Shown here piece by piece: positions 27,331-36,119 of a stretch of 64,000 bases of DNA. Origin of the DNA: Kitasatospora aureofaciens (GTDB lineage Bacteria > Actinomycetota > Actinomycetes > Streptomycetales > Streptomycetaceae); NCBI GenBank assembly GCA_000720845.1, contig JODU01000015.1, positions 340,379-404,378 on the forward strand, read 5' to 3'. The notes below the pieces were generated by a model. It saw only the letters and a program-made list of their open reading frames with translations, did not search any database and had not been told where the DNA came from. How positions within the stretch are numbered: the first letter of the stretch is position 1; each line of letters starts with the position of its first letter. The position numbers were made by a program, and so were the translations under genes.

Positions 27331-28790
27331 GCGGCACTCCTCGACCAGACGCCGCGGCGCAGCGTGAGCAGGGCATACGGCAGCAGCCAGGCCAGTACGC
27401 AGCAGGACAGCAGGCTCATCAGGGGGCGGCAGCGCCAGGCGCGGTCCCCCGGATGGTCGATCCGGTAGGCGAGGCCCCAGACGCAGCCCTTGAGGACGAC
27501 CCCGCCCAGGTACAGCAGGGTCAGCAGGCCGGCCAGGTGCAGCGGCGCCCACAGCAGGTGCCGTACGACCAGGGCCGGTGCCGCGATCACCCACAGGGCG
27601 TGTCCGTAGTACAGCGCGGCGGCTGCCGGTCCCCGGCGCCACATGAAGCGGCCGGTGAAGAAGAGGTTCCTGATGAAGCTCTTCTTCCAGCGGATCTGCT
27701 GGCGCAGGAAGGAGCCGGGGCGGGACGGCACCCGGGTCCACACGCGGGCGGAGCGGGTGTAGCCGACCTCCCAGCGCAGCTCGGGGTAGTCGTGCCCGCG
27801 GACGAAGGGGGAGTCGGCGTGCCGTTCCTTGAGCGCGCGGCCGTGCCAGGCCTGGCCCAGGACGTAGCCGGTGAGCTGGCGGTCGGTGGCGAAGCGGAAG
27901 GGGGCGCCGAGGAAGCGGTCCTCGGCCCAGGCGGGCAGGTAGTTGTAGATCGCCTCGCGGCGGAAGGCGGCGAGCGGTCCGGAGACGCAGGTCACCGAGC
28001 CGAAGGCGGCCTCGGCGGCCTTGCTGATGCGGAACTGGCCCTCGTACCAGAGGTCCTGTACGCGGGCCAGCAGGCCGGCGTCGGTGTTGAGCGCCCGGCA
28101 GTGTCCGCTGACCGCGCCCAGCTCGGGGTGCCGGACGAGGGCGGTGACGCACTGCCGTACGGCGTCCGGCGCGACGACGCAGTCGGAGTCGGTGAAGAGC
28201 AGTACGTCCCCGTCGGCGACGGCGCAGGCGCGGACCAGCGCGCCCTTCTTGCCGAGGTTCTCCTCCAGCCGGATCAGGGTGAGCGGCAGTTCCTCGGCGA
28301 GGCGTTGCAGGACGTCGGGGGTGCCGTCGTCGGAGGCGTCGTCGACCACGACGAGCTGCACGTCGGGGTAGTCCACGGCGGCCATGGAGCGCACGCAGGC
28401 CTCGATGTGCGCGCGTTCGTTGCGCACGGCCAGCAGGAAGCTCACCCGGGGCTGTGCGGGGAGGGCCGGGAAGGCCTCGGCGTGGCGCGGGCGGCTGCGC
28501 AGCGGGCGGACGGCCGGGTCGTCGTAGCGGCTGTAGGCGAGGTGGAGGAGGCAGACGGTGCCGGCCAGGACCGCCAGGCCGTAGAGCGCGAGCGGGTCGA
28601 AGGCGTGCGGGAGGCGGACGGCGCCGCGGGCCAGCAGCAGGAGGAGGGGCAGCAGGGCGAGGAGGGTGAGCAGCCGCACGACGTCGCGGCGGACGCCGGG
28701 GTCCAGCGCGTCGAGGCGGCTGCCGAGCCGGTGGCGGGCGGCGGTGCGGACCGGGGTGGCCGGCGCGTGGCCGGGGCGCAGGACGGTCAT
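27327..28790 (-). CDS. Family-2 processive glycosyltransferase
   Basis: Membrane glycan synthase of 487 residues resembling hyaluronan, chitin or PNAG synthases. Two N-terminal hydrophobic helices (about 41-60 and 68-88) precede the GT2 catalytic domain: PRVSFLLAVRNERAHIEACV, LVVVDDASDDGTPDVL, the DxD site LLFTDSDCVV, the acceptor-side AWAEDRFLG and the processive QxxRW motif LRQQIRWKKS. Four or five C-terminal membrane helices follow. Its ATG overlaps the stop of the nucleotide-sugar dehydrogenase gene (ATGA). It probably polymerises and exports a polymer made from the adjacent dehydrogenase's product or a hexosamine. The linkage is not predictable. Confidence 0.92.
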   Translation of the reverse strand: MTVLRPGHAPATPVRTAARHRLGSRLDALDPGVRRDVVRLLTLLALLPLLLLLARGAVRLPHAFDPLALYGLAVLAGTVCLLHLAYSRYDDPAVRPLRSRPRHAEAFPALPAQPRVSFLLAVRNERAHIEACVRSMAAVDYPDVQLVVVDDASDDGTPDVLQRLAEELPLTLIRLEENLGKKGALVRACAVADGDVLLFTDSDCVVAPDAVRQCVTALVRHPELGAVSGHCRALNTDAGLLARVQDLWYEGQFRISKAAEAAFGSVTCVSGPLAAFRREAIYNYLPAWAEDRFLGAPFRFATDRQLTGYVLGQAWHGRALKERHADSPFVRGHDYPELRWEVGYTRSARVWTRVPSRPGSFLRQQIRWKKSFIRNLFFTGRFMWRRGPAAAALYYGHALWVIAAPALVVRHLLWAPLHLAGLLTLLYLGGVVLKGCVWGLAYRIDHPGDRAWRCRPLMSLLSCCVLAWLLPYALLTLRRGVWSRSAA

Positions 28791-30160
28791 GCGGTGGCCT
28801 CCGCCGCGGGAGGGACGCCGGTCCCGGTTCGTGCCACCGCCCGGGCGAGGCCGCGCTGGCGGGTGTCCAGCACGGGCGGGGCGTCGGCGGCGCACAGCCA
28901 GGTCAGGTCGTGCACGGGGTGGACGGTGTTCAGGACGACCAGGTCCCAGCGGCGGGTGTGCGGGTCGGGTACGTGGTGCAGCGCGTCCGCGCCGACGCGG
29001 AGGGAGGGCACCAGGGGGTCGCAGTAGGCGACGTGCGCGCCGGCCCGGGTGAGCCCGGCGAGGATCTCCACGGCGGGACTCTCCCGGACGTCGGCCACGC
29101 CCTCCTTGTAGGCGGCGCCGACCAGCAGGACGCGGGCGTCGCGCGCGGGGACGCCGGAGGCCGCCAGCAGGTCGAGGGCGCGTTCGGTGATCCGCGCGGG
29201 CCGGTCGCTGTTGGCCGCGAGGGCGGTGGCGACCAGCGGCGCGCTCTGGCGGACCTTGTCCAGCTGCCAGAGCAGGTAGTGCGGGTCGCACGGGATGCAG
29301 TGACCGCCGACGCCGGGCCCCGGGTAGAAGGGCATGAAGCCGTACGGCTTGGTCGCCGCGGCCTCGATCACCGGGACCGGCGCCAGGCCGAGGGAGTGGC
29401 AGGCGTCGGCGAGTTCGTTGGCCAGGGCGATGTTGACGGCGCGGTAGGTGTTCTCCCAGAGCTTGGCCATCTCGGCGGTCTCGGGGTCGGCGACCGTCCG
29501 GACGACGGAGGCGGTCGGGGCCAGCAGGTCCGCGGCGGCGCGACTGCTGCGCGGTCCGGCGCCGCCGACCAGGCGGGGGGTGCGTTCGGGGGTGTGGCGT
29601 TCGTTGCCGGGGTCGATCCGCTCGGGGGCGAAGGCGACGTACACGTCCTCGTCGACGGTGAACCCGCGGGCCCGCAGCGGTTCGACCAGCAGGTCGCGGG
29701 TGGTGCCGACGTAACTGGTGGAGGTGAGCACGATCAGCTGGCCGGGCACGGCGTGTTCCACCGCCGAGGCGCAGGCCGAGGACAGGGCCGTGAGGTCCGG
29801 CTCGCGCCGCGCGTCGACGGGGGTGGGCACACAGATGACCACGGCGTCGGCTTCGCGCACCGCCGTGGGGTCCGGGGTGAGCCGGAAGCGGTCACCGGCC
29901 GAGGCGCAGGCGAGTTGCGCGTGGTGCAGCGGCAGCAGGTCCACGGCTCCGCGTGCGATGTCCCGCAGCCGGTCCGGGCTGCTGTCGACGCCGATGACGG
30001 TGGCGCCCGCGTCGGAGAGGGCGAGCGCGGTGGGAAGTCCCACGTAGCCGAGTCCTACGACCGCCACGGTTGGTCCGGATGCATCAATCTCTGAGCTGTA
30101 TGACGTGAATTGCACATCGTCATATAGGCGCACCCCACGGAAACACCGTGCCGATGACAC
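28787..30160 (-). CDS. UDP-sugar (glucose/hexosamine) 6-dehydrogenase
   Basis: NAD-dependent enzyme that oxidises a UDP-hexose or UDP-N-acetylhexosamine to the uronate. The Rossmann motif VAVVGLGYVGLPTALAL lies near residues 32-48. The substrate loops are KLWENTYRAVNIALANELAD and the catalytic-cysteine motif GVGGHCIPCDPHYL. The second Rossmann domain starts around ARVLLVGAAYKEGVADVRES. Length of 457 residues is normal. The GTG at 30160 has no ribosome site; a GTG at 30115, just before the conserved domain, is an alternative. First gene of the four-gene polysaccharide operon. It is closer to the WecC-type group than to strict UDP-glucose dehydrogenases, but substrate choice is inference. Confidence 0.92.
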   Translation of the reverse strand: MSSARCFRGVRLYDDVQFTSYSSEIDASGPTVAVVGLGYVGLPTALALSDAGATVIGVDSSPDRLRDIARGAVDLLPLHHAQLACASAGDRFRLTPDPTAVREADAVVICVPTPVDARREPDLTALSSACASAVEHAVPGQLIVLTSTSYVGTTRDLLVEPLRARGFTVDEDVYVAFAPERIDPGNERHTPERTPRLVGGAGPRSSRAAADLLAPTASVVRTVADPETAEMAKLWENTYRAVNIALANELADACHSLGLAPVPVIEAAATKPYGFMPFYPGPGVGGHCIPCDPHYLLWQLDKVRQSAPLVATALAANSDRPARITERALDLLAASGVPARDARVLLVGAAYKEGVADVRESPAVEILAGLTRAGAHVAYCDPLVPSLRVGADALHHVPDPHTRRWDLVVLNTVHPVHDLTWLCAADAPPVLDTRQRGLARAVARTGTGVPPAAEATA

Positions 30161-30235
30161 ACGTGCCGCCGCACACGCCAGGGCTGCTTCACTCAGGCGG
30201 AGGTGTGAAGCGGATCACCACGCTCCGTCTTTTGT

Positions 30236-30264
30236 TGAAACTTGAACTTCTTTGTCGTAGTGTC
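30236..30264 (+). promoter_or_regulatory. Candidate promoter of the nitroreductase-like gene
   Basis: TTGAAA at 30236-30241 and TAGTGT at 30259-30264 are separated by 17 bases, a good match to the main Streptomyces promoter pattern, about 68 bases ahead of the ATG. The surrounding TTGAAACTTGAAC stretch is unusually AT-rich here. Confidence 0.55.
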
Positions 30265-30331
30265 GTCGGCGTCAACGGCTCCCGGCCCCCGTGCCGTGCG
30301 GAGCCGACGCACCCCCGGAGAAAGATCACGC

Positions 30332-30922
30332 ATGTCTCTCGTTCTTGACCCCGCCGCCCAGGACCTGCTGTTCCGCGAGGCCCGCACGGCGAACACCTTC
30401 ACCGACGAGCCGGTGACCGACGAGCAGGTGCAGGCGATCTACGACCTGGTCAAGTACGGCCCGACCGCCTTCAACCAGTCGCCGCTGCGCATCACGCTGG
30501 TCCGCTCCCCCGAGGCCCGCGAGCGTCTGGTCGCGCACATGGCGGAAGGCAACCGGCCCAAGACCGCCGCCGCCCCGCTGGTCGCGATCCTGTCCGCGGA
30601 CAACGAGTTCCACGAGGAGCTGCCGCAGCTCTTCCCGCACTTCCCCGCCGCGAAGGACGCCTTCTTCAGCGAGCGCCCGGTCCGCGAGGGCGCGGCCACC
30701 CTGAACGCCGCTCTCCAGGCCGCGTACTTCATCGTCGGCGTCCGCGCCGCGGGGCTGGCCGCCGGCCCGATGACCGGTCTCGACTTCGAGGGCGTGCGCA
30801 AGGAGTTCCTGGACGACGACCACACCCCGCTGATGGTCGTCAACATCGGCCGTCCGGGTCCGGACGCCTGGTTCCCGCGCTCCCCGCGCCTGCCCTACGA
30901 CCAGGTCGTCACCACGGTCTGA
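30332..30922 (+). CDS. Nitroreductase-family malonic semialdehyde reductase (RutE-like)
   Basis: FMN-dependent oxidoreductase of 196 residues. It matches the RutE-like group of the nitroreductase family: REARTANTFTDEPVTDEQVQ, IYDLVKYGPTAFNQSPLRIT, VGVRAAGLAAGPMTGLDFEG and MVVNIGRPGPDAWFPRSPRL. RutE reduces malonic semialdehyde in pyrimidine breakdown, but no rut operon is adjacent, so the physiological substrate may differ. GGAGAAAG precedes the ATG at 30332. It ends in a strong hairpin terminator and is divergent from the polysaccharide operon. Confidence 0.9.
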   Translation: MSLVLDPAAQDLLFREARTANTFTDEPVTDEQVQAIYDLVKYGPTAFNQSPLRITLVRSPEARERLVAHMAEGNRPKTAAAPLVAILSADNEFHEELPQLFPHFPAAKDAFFSERPVREGAATLNAALQAAYFIVGVRAAGLAAGPMTGLDFEGVRKEFLDDDHTPLMVVNIGRPGPDAWFPRSPRLPYDQVVTTV

Positions 30923-30944
30923 GGCACGCGGCACCGCACGCGAC

Positions 30945-30973
30945 GAAGCCCCCGGCACCTCGCCGGGGGCTTC
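30945..30973 (+). terminator. Hairpin terminator after the nitroreductase-like gene
   Basis: GAAGCCCCCGGC at 30945-30956 pairs perfectly with GCCGGGGGCTTC at 30962-30973 across a five-base loop, followed by TTCGT. It lies 23 bases past the stop and between convergent genes, so it may work in both directions. Confidence 0.85.
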
Positions 30974-31012
30974 TTCGTGGCCTGTGAGCCGGGCGCGCGG
31001 CCCGGCGGCCGG

Positions 31013-31546
31013 TCACGTCAGCTTCAGTGCCGCCGCCATCTTGCCCAGCTGCTCGAACGACCCGGTGCCGGCCACGACCGTGGTCGCGCCCTTCATGTCG
31101 TCGGCGCCGTGCAGCACCAGCGCGTCGTACCGGCCGCCCGTGTACCGCGTCCAGGTCCGGCCGCCGATCTCCTCGGTGCGCTCGGTCTCCCGCGCGCCCT
31201 GGCTGGCGTCGTGGATGAACGTGGACGCCTTCTTCGTGGACTGCTCGATCGCCACGTACTCGCCGTCCGGGGCCCTGAACCCCAGGTGCCAGGTGTCGGA
31301 GTCGTCACCCCGGAAGCGGACGGAGGTCGGCTTCCAGTCCTCGGACAGGCCCTCGGGCGCGGCCACCGGGTACGACGCGGCGCGCTGCGCGGTCAGCAGC
31401 TCGACCCGGTAGTCGACCCGCTTGACGTCCGGTTCGCCGTCGTCGTGCGGAATGAACATCCAGATCACGCCCGCCGCCAGCACGATGACCCCGAGGGAGA
31501 GAATCATGTCCCGGGCCGACTTCTGCTTGCCTTTCATACCTGCCAC
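31013..31546 (-). CDS. DUF4245 membrane-anchored protein
   Basis: Protein of 177 residues with one N-terminal membrane helix (MILSLGVIVLAAGVIWMFIP) and an extracytoplasmic domain. VDYRVELLTAQRAASYPVAA, DTWHLGFRAPDGEYVAIEQS and WTRYTGGRYDALVLHG match the actinobacterial DUF4245 family, of unknown function. The start may be the ATG at 31546 or the next at 31537. It is divergent from glpX, as in many Streptomyces genomes, and the two share an intergenic region with a 10-base inverted repeat. Confidence 0.88.
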   Translation of the reverse strand: MAGMKGKQKSARDMILSLGVIVLAAGVIWMFIPHDDGEPDVKRVDYRVELLTAQRAASYPVAAPEGLSEDWKPTSVRFRGDDSDTWHLGFRAPDGEYVAIEQSTKKASTFIHDASQGARETERTEEIGGRTWTRYTGGRYDALVLHGADDMKGATTVVAGTGSFEQLGKMAAALKLT

Positions 31547-31549
31547 GTC

Positions 31550-31621
31550 CTCTATCGTCGCAGGTGCCTGATCCGCTCATACGTGGGGTCCCCTGCTCAT
31601 TTTGTCGGACTGACGATAGAG
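31550..31621. promoter_or_regulatory. Inverted repeat in the DUF4245/glpX divergent promoter region
   Basis: CTCTATCGTC at 31550-31559 and GACGATAGAG at 31612-31621 are perfect inverted copies 52 bases apart. Each arm contains TAGAG(T/G), resembling a -10 element pointing outwards, so the two arms may be the cores of symmetric divergent promoters or paired operators. Confidence 0.5.
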
Positions 31622-31672
31622 TCGTGGCCACACCCTCATCCGGCCGTCGTCGTATCAGAAAGGTGCGTTCCG

Positions 31673-32704
31673 ATGACCGAGCATCATCTCCCGTCCGAGC
31701 TGGACGTCCCCTCAGAGGCCCCCGACCGCAACCTCGCCATGGAGCTGGTGCGGGTCACCGAGGCCGCGGCGATGGCCGCCGGCCGCTGGGTCGGGCGCGG
31801 TGACAAGAACGGCGCCGACGGTGCCGCGGTGCGCGCCATGCGGACCCTCGTCCACACCGTCTCGATGAACGGCGTCGTCGTCATCGGCGAGGGCGAGAAG
31901 GACGAGGCCCCGATGCTCTTCAACGGGGAGCGGGTCGGCGACGGGACCGGGGCCGAGGTCGACATCGCCGTCGACCCGATCGACGGCACCACGCTGACCG
32001 CCAACGGCATGACCAACGCGATCGCGGTGCTGGCCGCCGCCGAGCGCGGTTCCATGTTCGACCCGTCCGCGGTCTTCTACATGGACAAGCTGGTCACCGG
32101 CCCCGAGGCAGCCGACTTCGTCGACATCAACGCGCCCGTCGCCGTGAACATCCGCCGGATCGCCAAGGCCAAGCGGCGCACGCCCGAGGACGTCACCGTG
32201 GTCATCCTCGACCGGCCGCGGCACCAGGGCCTCATCAAGGAGGTCCGGGACACCGGCGCCCGGATCAAGCTGATCTCCGACGGCGACGTGGCCGGCTCCA
32301 TCCTGGCGCTGCGCGAGGGCACGGGCATCGACCTGCTGCTCGGCGTCGGCGGCACGCCGGAGGGCATCATCTCGGCCTGCGCCGTGAAGTGCCTGGGCGG
32401 CACCATCCAGGGCAAGCTGTGGCCGAAGGACGACGAGGAGCGGCAGCGGGCGATCGACGCGGGGCACGACCTGGACCGGGTGCTGACCACCGACGACCTG
32501 GTCTCCGGGGAGAACGTCTTCTTCGTCGCGACCGGCATCACCGACGGGGAGCTGCTGCGGGGGGTGCGGTACCGGTCGGAGACGGCGACGACCGACTCGA
32601 TCGTGATGCGGTCCAAGTCGGGGACGGTGCGGCGGATCGACTCCGAGCATCGGCTGAGCAAGCTGCGGGCGTACAGCGCGGTGGATTTCGACCGGGCGAA
32701 GTAG
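31673..32704 (+). CDS. glpX: Class II fructose-1,6-bisphosphatase
   Basis: Gluconeogenic enzyme removing the 1-phosphate of fructose-1,6-bisphosphate. The 343-residue protein has the metal-binding sequence VDIAVDPIDGTTLTANGM, VVVIGEGEKDEAPML upstream and GVGGTPEGIISACAVKCLGG downstream, all typical of the GlpX class. This is usually the only FBPase of Streptomyces. ATG 31673 has AAAGGTG upstream. It converges on wblI with a bidirectional terminator between them. Confidence 0.97.
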   Translation: MTEHHLPSELDVPSEAPDRNLAMELVRVTEAAAMAAGRWVGRGDKNGADGAAVRAMRTLVHTVSMNGVVVIGEGEKDEAPMLFNGERVGDGTGAEVDIAVDPIDGTTLTANGMTNAIAVLAAAERGSMFDPSAVFYMDKLVTGPEAADFVDINAPVAVNIRRIAKAKRRTPEDVTVVILDRPRHQGLIKEVRDTGARIKLISDGDVAGSILALREGTGIDLLLGVGGTPEGIISACAVKCLGGTIQGKLWPKDDEERQRAIDAGHDLDRVLTTDDLVSGENVFFVATGITDGELLRGVRYRSETATTDSIVMRSKSGTVRRIDSEHRLSKLRAYSAVDFDRAK

Positions 32705-32912
32705 ACTCCGCCGGTTTCGCGGGGGGCCCACGGGGGTGGGGGTGTCTGCCGCGTGGCGGCTGCGGCGCCGTCGTGGCTGGTCGCGCCCGCGCGGCGGAGC
32801 CGCAGAACGAGCACAGCCCCGCGCCCCTGGGCCGGCTGCGGCGTGTCCGCGCGGCGGAGTCGGGGATCGGGGACAGCTCCGCGAACCCGGGGTGGCTGCG
32901 GTACCCGGCGCC

Positions 32913-32948
32913 AAAAGGGCACCCTCCGTGTGGGGAGGGTGCCCTTTT
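32913..32948. terminator. Bidirectional terminator between glpX and wblI
   Basis: AAAAGGGCACCCTCC (32913-32927) pairs with GGAGGGTGCCCTTTT (32934-32948) around a six-base loop. The flanking A and T tracts make it an intrinsic terminator for either strand. The 200 bases upstream of it contain GC-rich sequence resembling the degenerate repeat common at Streptomyces gene ends. Confidence 0.92.
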
Positions 32949-32960
32949 GCGGGTGTGGGT

Positions 32961-33338
32961 CTAGCCGGCCGCGGCTATGCGGCCCGTGGTGCGGGCGGCC
33001 TTCTTGAGTTCGACGTCGCGGCGGCGGCGCCGGGCCAGGACCACCCGGCGTTCGGCGGCGGTGAGGCCGCCCCAGACGCCGTAGGGCTCGGGCTGCAGCA
33101 GGGCGTGCTCGCGGCACTCGACCATGACCGGACAGCGCGCGCAGACGCGCTTGGCGGCCTCCTCGCGGGAGAGGCGCGCCGCGGTCGGTTCCTTGGAGGG
33201 GGCGAAGAACAGTCCGGCCTCGTCGCGCCGGCACACCGCCTCGGTGTGCCACGGAGCGTCTTGGTCCCTGTCCCGCACGGGCACCCGCTGGGCCGGAACG
33301 GCAGCTACCTGCAGGGACGAATGCGGCGGTTGCAGCAC
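32961..33338 (-). CDS. wblI: WhiB-like iron-sulfur regulator
   Basis: Actinobacterial WhiB-family protein of 125 residues carrying a [4Fe-4S] cluster. The four ligands are Cys36, Cys66, Cys69 and Cys75 (VCARCPVMVEC), followed by the G[VI]WGG turn YGVWGGLTAAERR and a basic C-terminal DNA-contact tail ARRRRRDVELKKAAR. Such proteins usually act with the primary sigma factor. The symbol follows the position next to glpX, which in S. coelicolor belongs to wblI as I recall. The ligand or stress it senses is not known. Confidence 0.88.
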   Translation of the reverse strand: MLQPPHSSLQVAAVPAQRVPVRDRDQDAPWHTEAVCRRDEAGLFFAPSKEPTAARLSREEAAKRVCARCPVMVECREHALLQPEPYGVWGGLTAAERRVVLARRRRRDVELKKAARTTGRIAAAG

Positions 33339-33444
33339 GGGTCTACTCCTGACGACGGCTTCGCTAGCGAGAGACGATGCGTCAAGGCTTACCCGTTGTA
33401 CGCGCGCCTATGCACTGGGTGCCCCACCGCTGCCGGTGCCGGGG

Positions 33445-34125
33445 CTACAGGTGCTTGCGCAAACCCTTCTCCACCCGGCGGTGCACCCGGTCGAGGATGT
33501 CCGCGACGACCTTCCCGCGCTTGGGGCGGGCCTCGACGCTGCCCAGCACGGCCCAACCGTCCAGGTAGATGACGGGGGCCTCGGCCTCGCTGGAGTCGTG
33601 GGTGTGGACCTCGAAGCTGCCGAGGACGCTGCCGCCCGCGCCGCGCACCGAGACGTTCTCCGGGACGCGCACGTCGACGCTGCCGAAGACGGCGAACGCC
33701 TTGATGACGACCTGCTGGTACTCGAAGACCGCCTCGCTGAGGTCGATCTCGACGCTGCCGAATACCGCGTAGGCGTGGATGCGGCGGTTCGCCCGCCAGC
33801 GTCCCTTGCGGACGGCGCTGCTGAACACCGCCACCACGTTCTCGTCGGGTTCCGCCGGGACGGCGCCGGGGGTGGGGCGGTGGGGGGCCGGGGCGGTGGT
33901 GTCCCGGGCGCGGTGGGCGGCGGGCAGGTCCCGGACGAAGACGTCCAGCTCGCCGACGGTCTTGGCGGCCAGCACGCCTTCGACGCGCTCGGCGTGCTCG
34001 TCGGCGGTGAGCCGTCCCTCGGCGAGGGCTTCGCGCAGCATGTCGGCGACGCGGTCGCGGTCGGCGTCCGAGGCGCGCAGCTCGGAGGTGCGCGGTGCGG
34101 CTGGGGCGTGCTTCTGAAGGTCCAC
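33445..34125 (-). CDS. DUF1707 / LiaF-like cell-envelope-response protein
   Basis: Protein of 226 residues. DUF1707 occupies about 13-65 (LRASDADRDRVADMLREALA, EGRLTADEHAERVEGVLAAK). The C-terminal part (VVAVFSSAVRKGRWRANRRI, AVFGSVEIDLSEAVF, KAFAVFGSVDVRVPENV) is the beta-rich DUF2154/LiaF-like repeat. No membrane helix is present. LiaF-like domains are linked to responses to cell-wall antibiotics. The GTG at 34125 has no ribosome site, so translation may be leaderless, and a perfect palindrome lies 19 bases upstream. Confidence 0.88.
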   Translation of the reverse strand: MDLQKHAPAAPRTSELRASDADRDRVADMLREALAEGRLTADEHAERVEGVLAAKTVGELDVFVRDLPAAHRARDTTAPAPHRPTPGAVPAEPDENVVAVFSSAVRKGRWRANRRIHAYAVFGSVEIDLSEAVFEYQQVVIKAFAVFGSVDVRVPENVSVRGAGGSVLGSFEVHTHDSSEAEAPVIYLDGWAVLGSVEARPKRGKVVADILDRVHRRVEKGLRKHL

Positions 34126-34143
34126 GGCAGTAGCGTACCGAAA

Positions 34144-34157
34144 CGCGATAGATCGCG
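34144..34157. promoter_or_regulatory. Perfect palindrome upstream of the DUF1707 gene
   Basis: CGCGAT-AG-ATCGCG lies 19 bases before the GTG at 34125, where a promoter of a possibly leaderless message would be. It is a good candidate operator. The binding protein is unknown. Confidence 0.5.
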
Positions 34158-34211
34158 ACTAGCCCTGTGGACAACCTTGCCGTGGACCGGGGGACCGGCC
34201 CGGGGGACCGG

Positions 34212-34230
34212 CTTACTGAGCCTTACCTCA
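34212..34230. promoter_or_regulatory. Possible iron box (DtxR/DmdR type) upstream of fumA
   Basis: CTTACTGAGCCTTACCTCA matches the reverse-oriented DtxR-family consensus at about 13 of 19 positions, the GAGCCT and ACCT core being best. It lies 145 bases upstream of the class I fumarase start. Iron control of an iron-sulfur fumarase would make sense, but the match is partial. Confidence 0.3.
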
Positions 34231-34374
34231 CAAGCTCGGCGCCGTCGGCAGGTTTTACGCTGGTTGACGCTGCCAACGGAGGCCAGCCGTCGTTGCTGGG
34301 AGATGCGCCAAGGGGTCCGCTGAGGGGTCCGGCGAAATCCAGCCGCGCGTGATGTCGAGTGAGGAATGGGCGAG

Positions 34375-36042
<1,668 letters not shown>

Positions 36043-36119
36043 CAAGGGCGGTGACGATTCGCCTCCACGGGGAACAGTGGTCCGGGCCCGGACGCTGTGA
36101 CACGTGGAGGTGATCGTCG

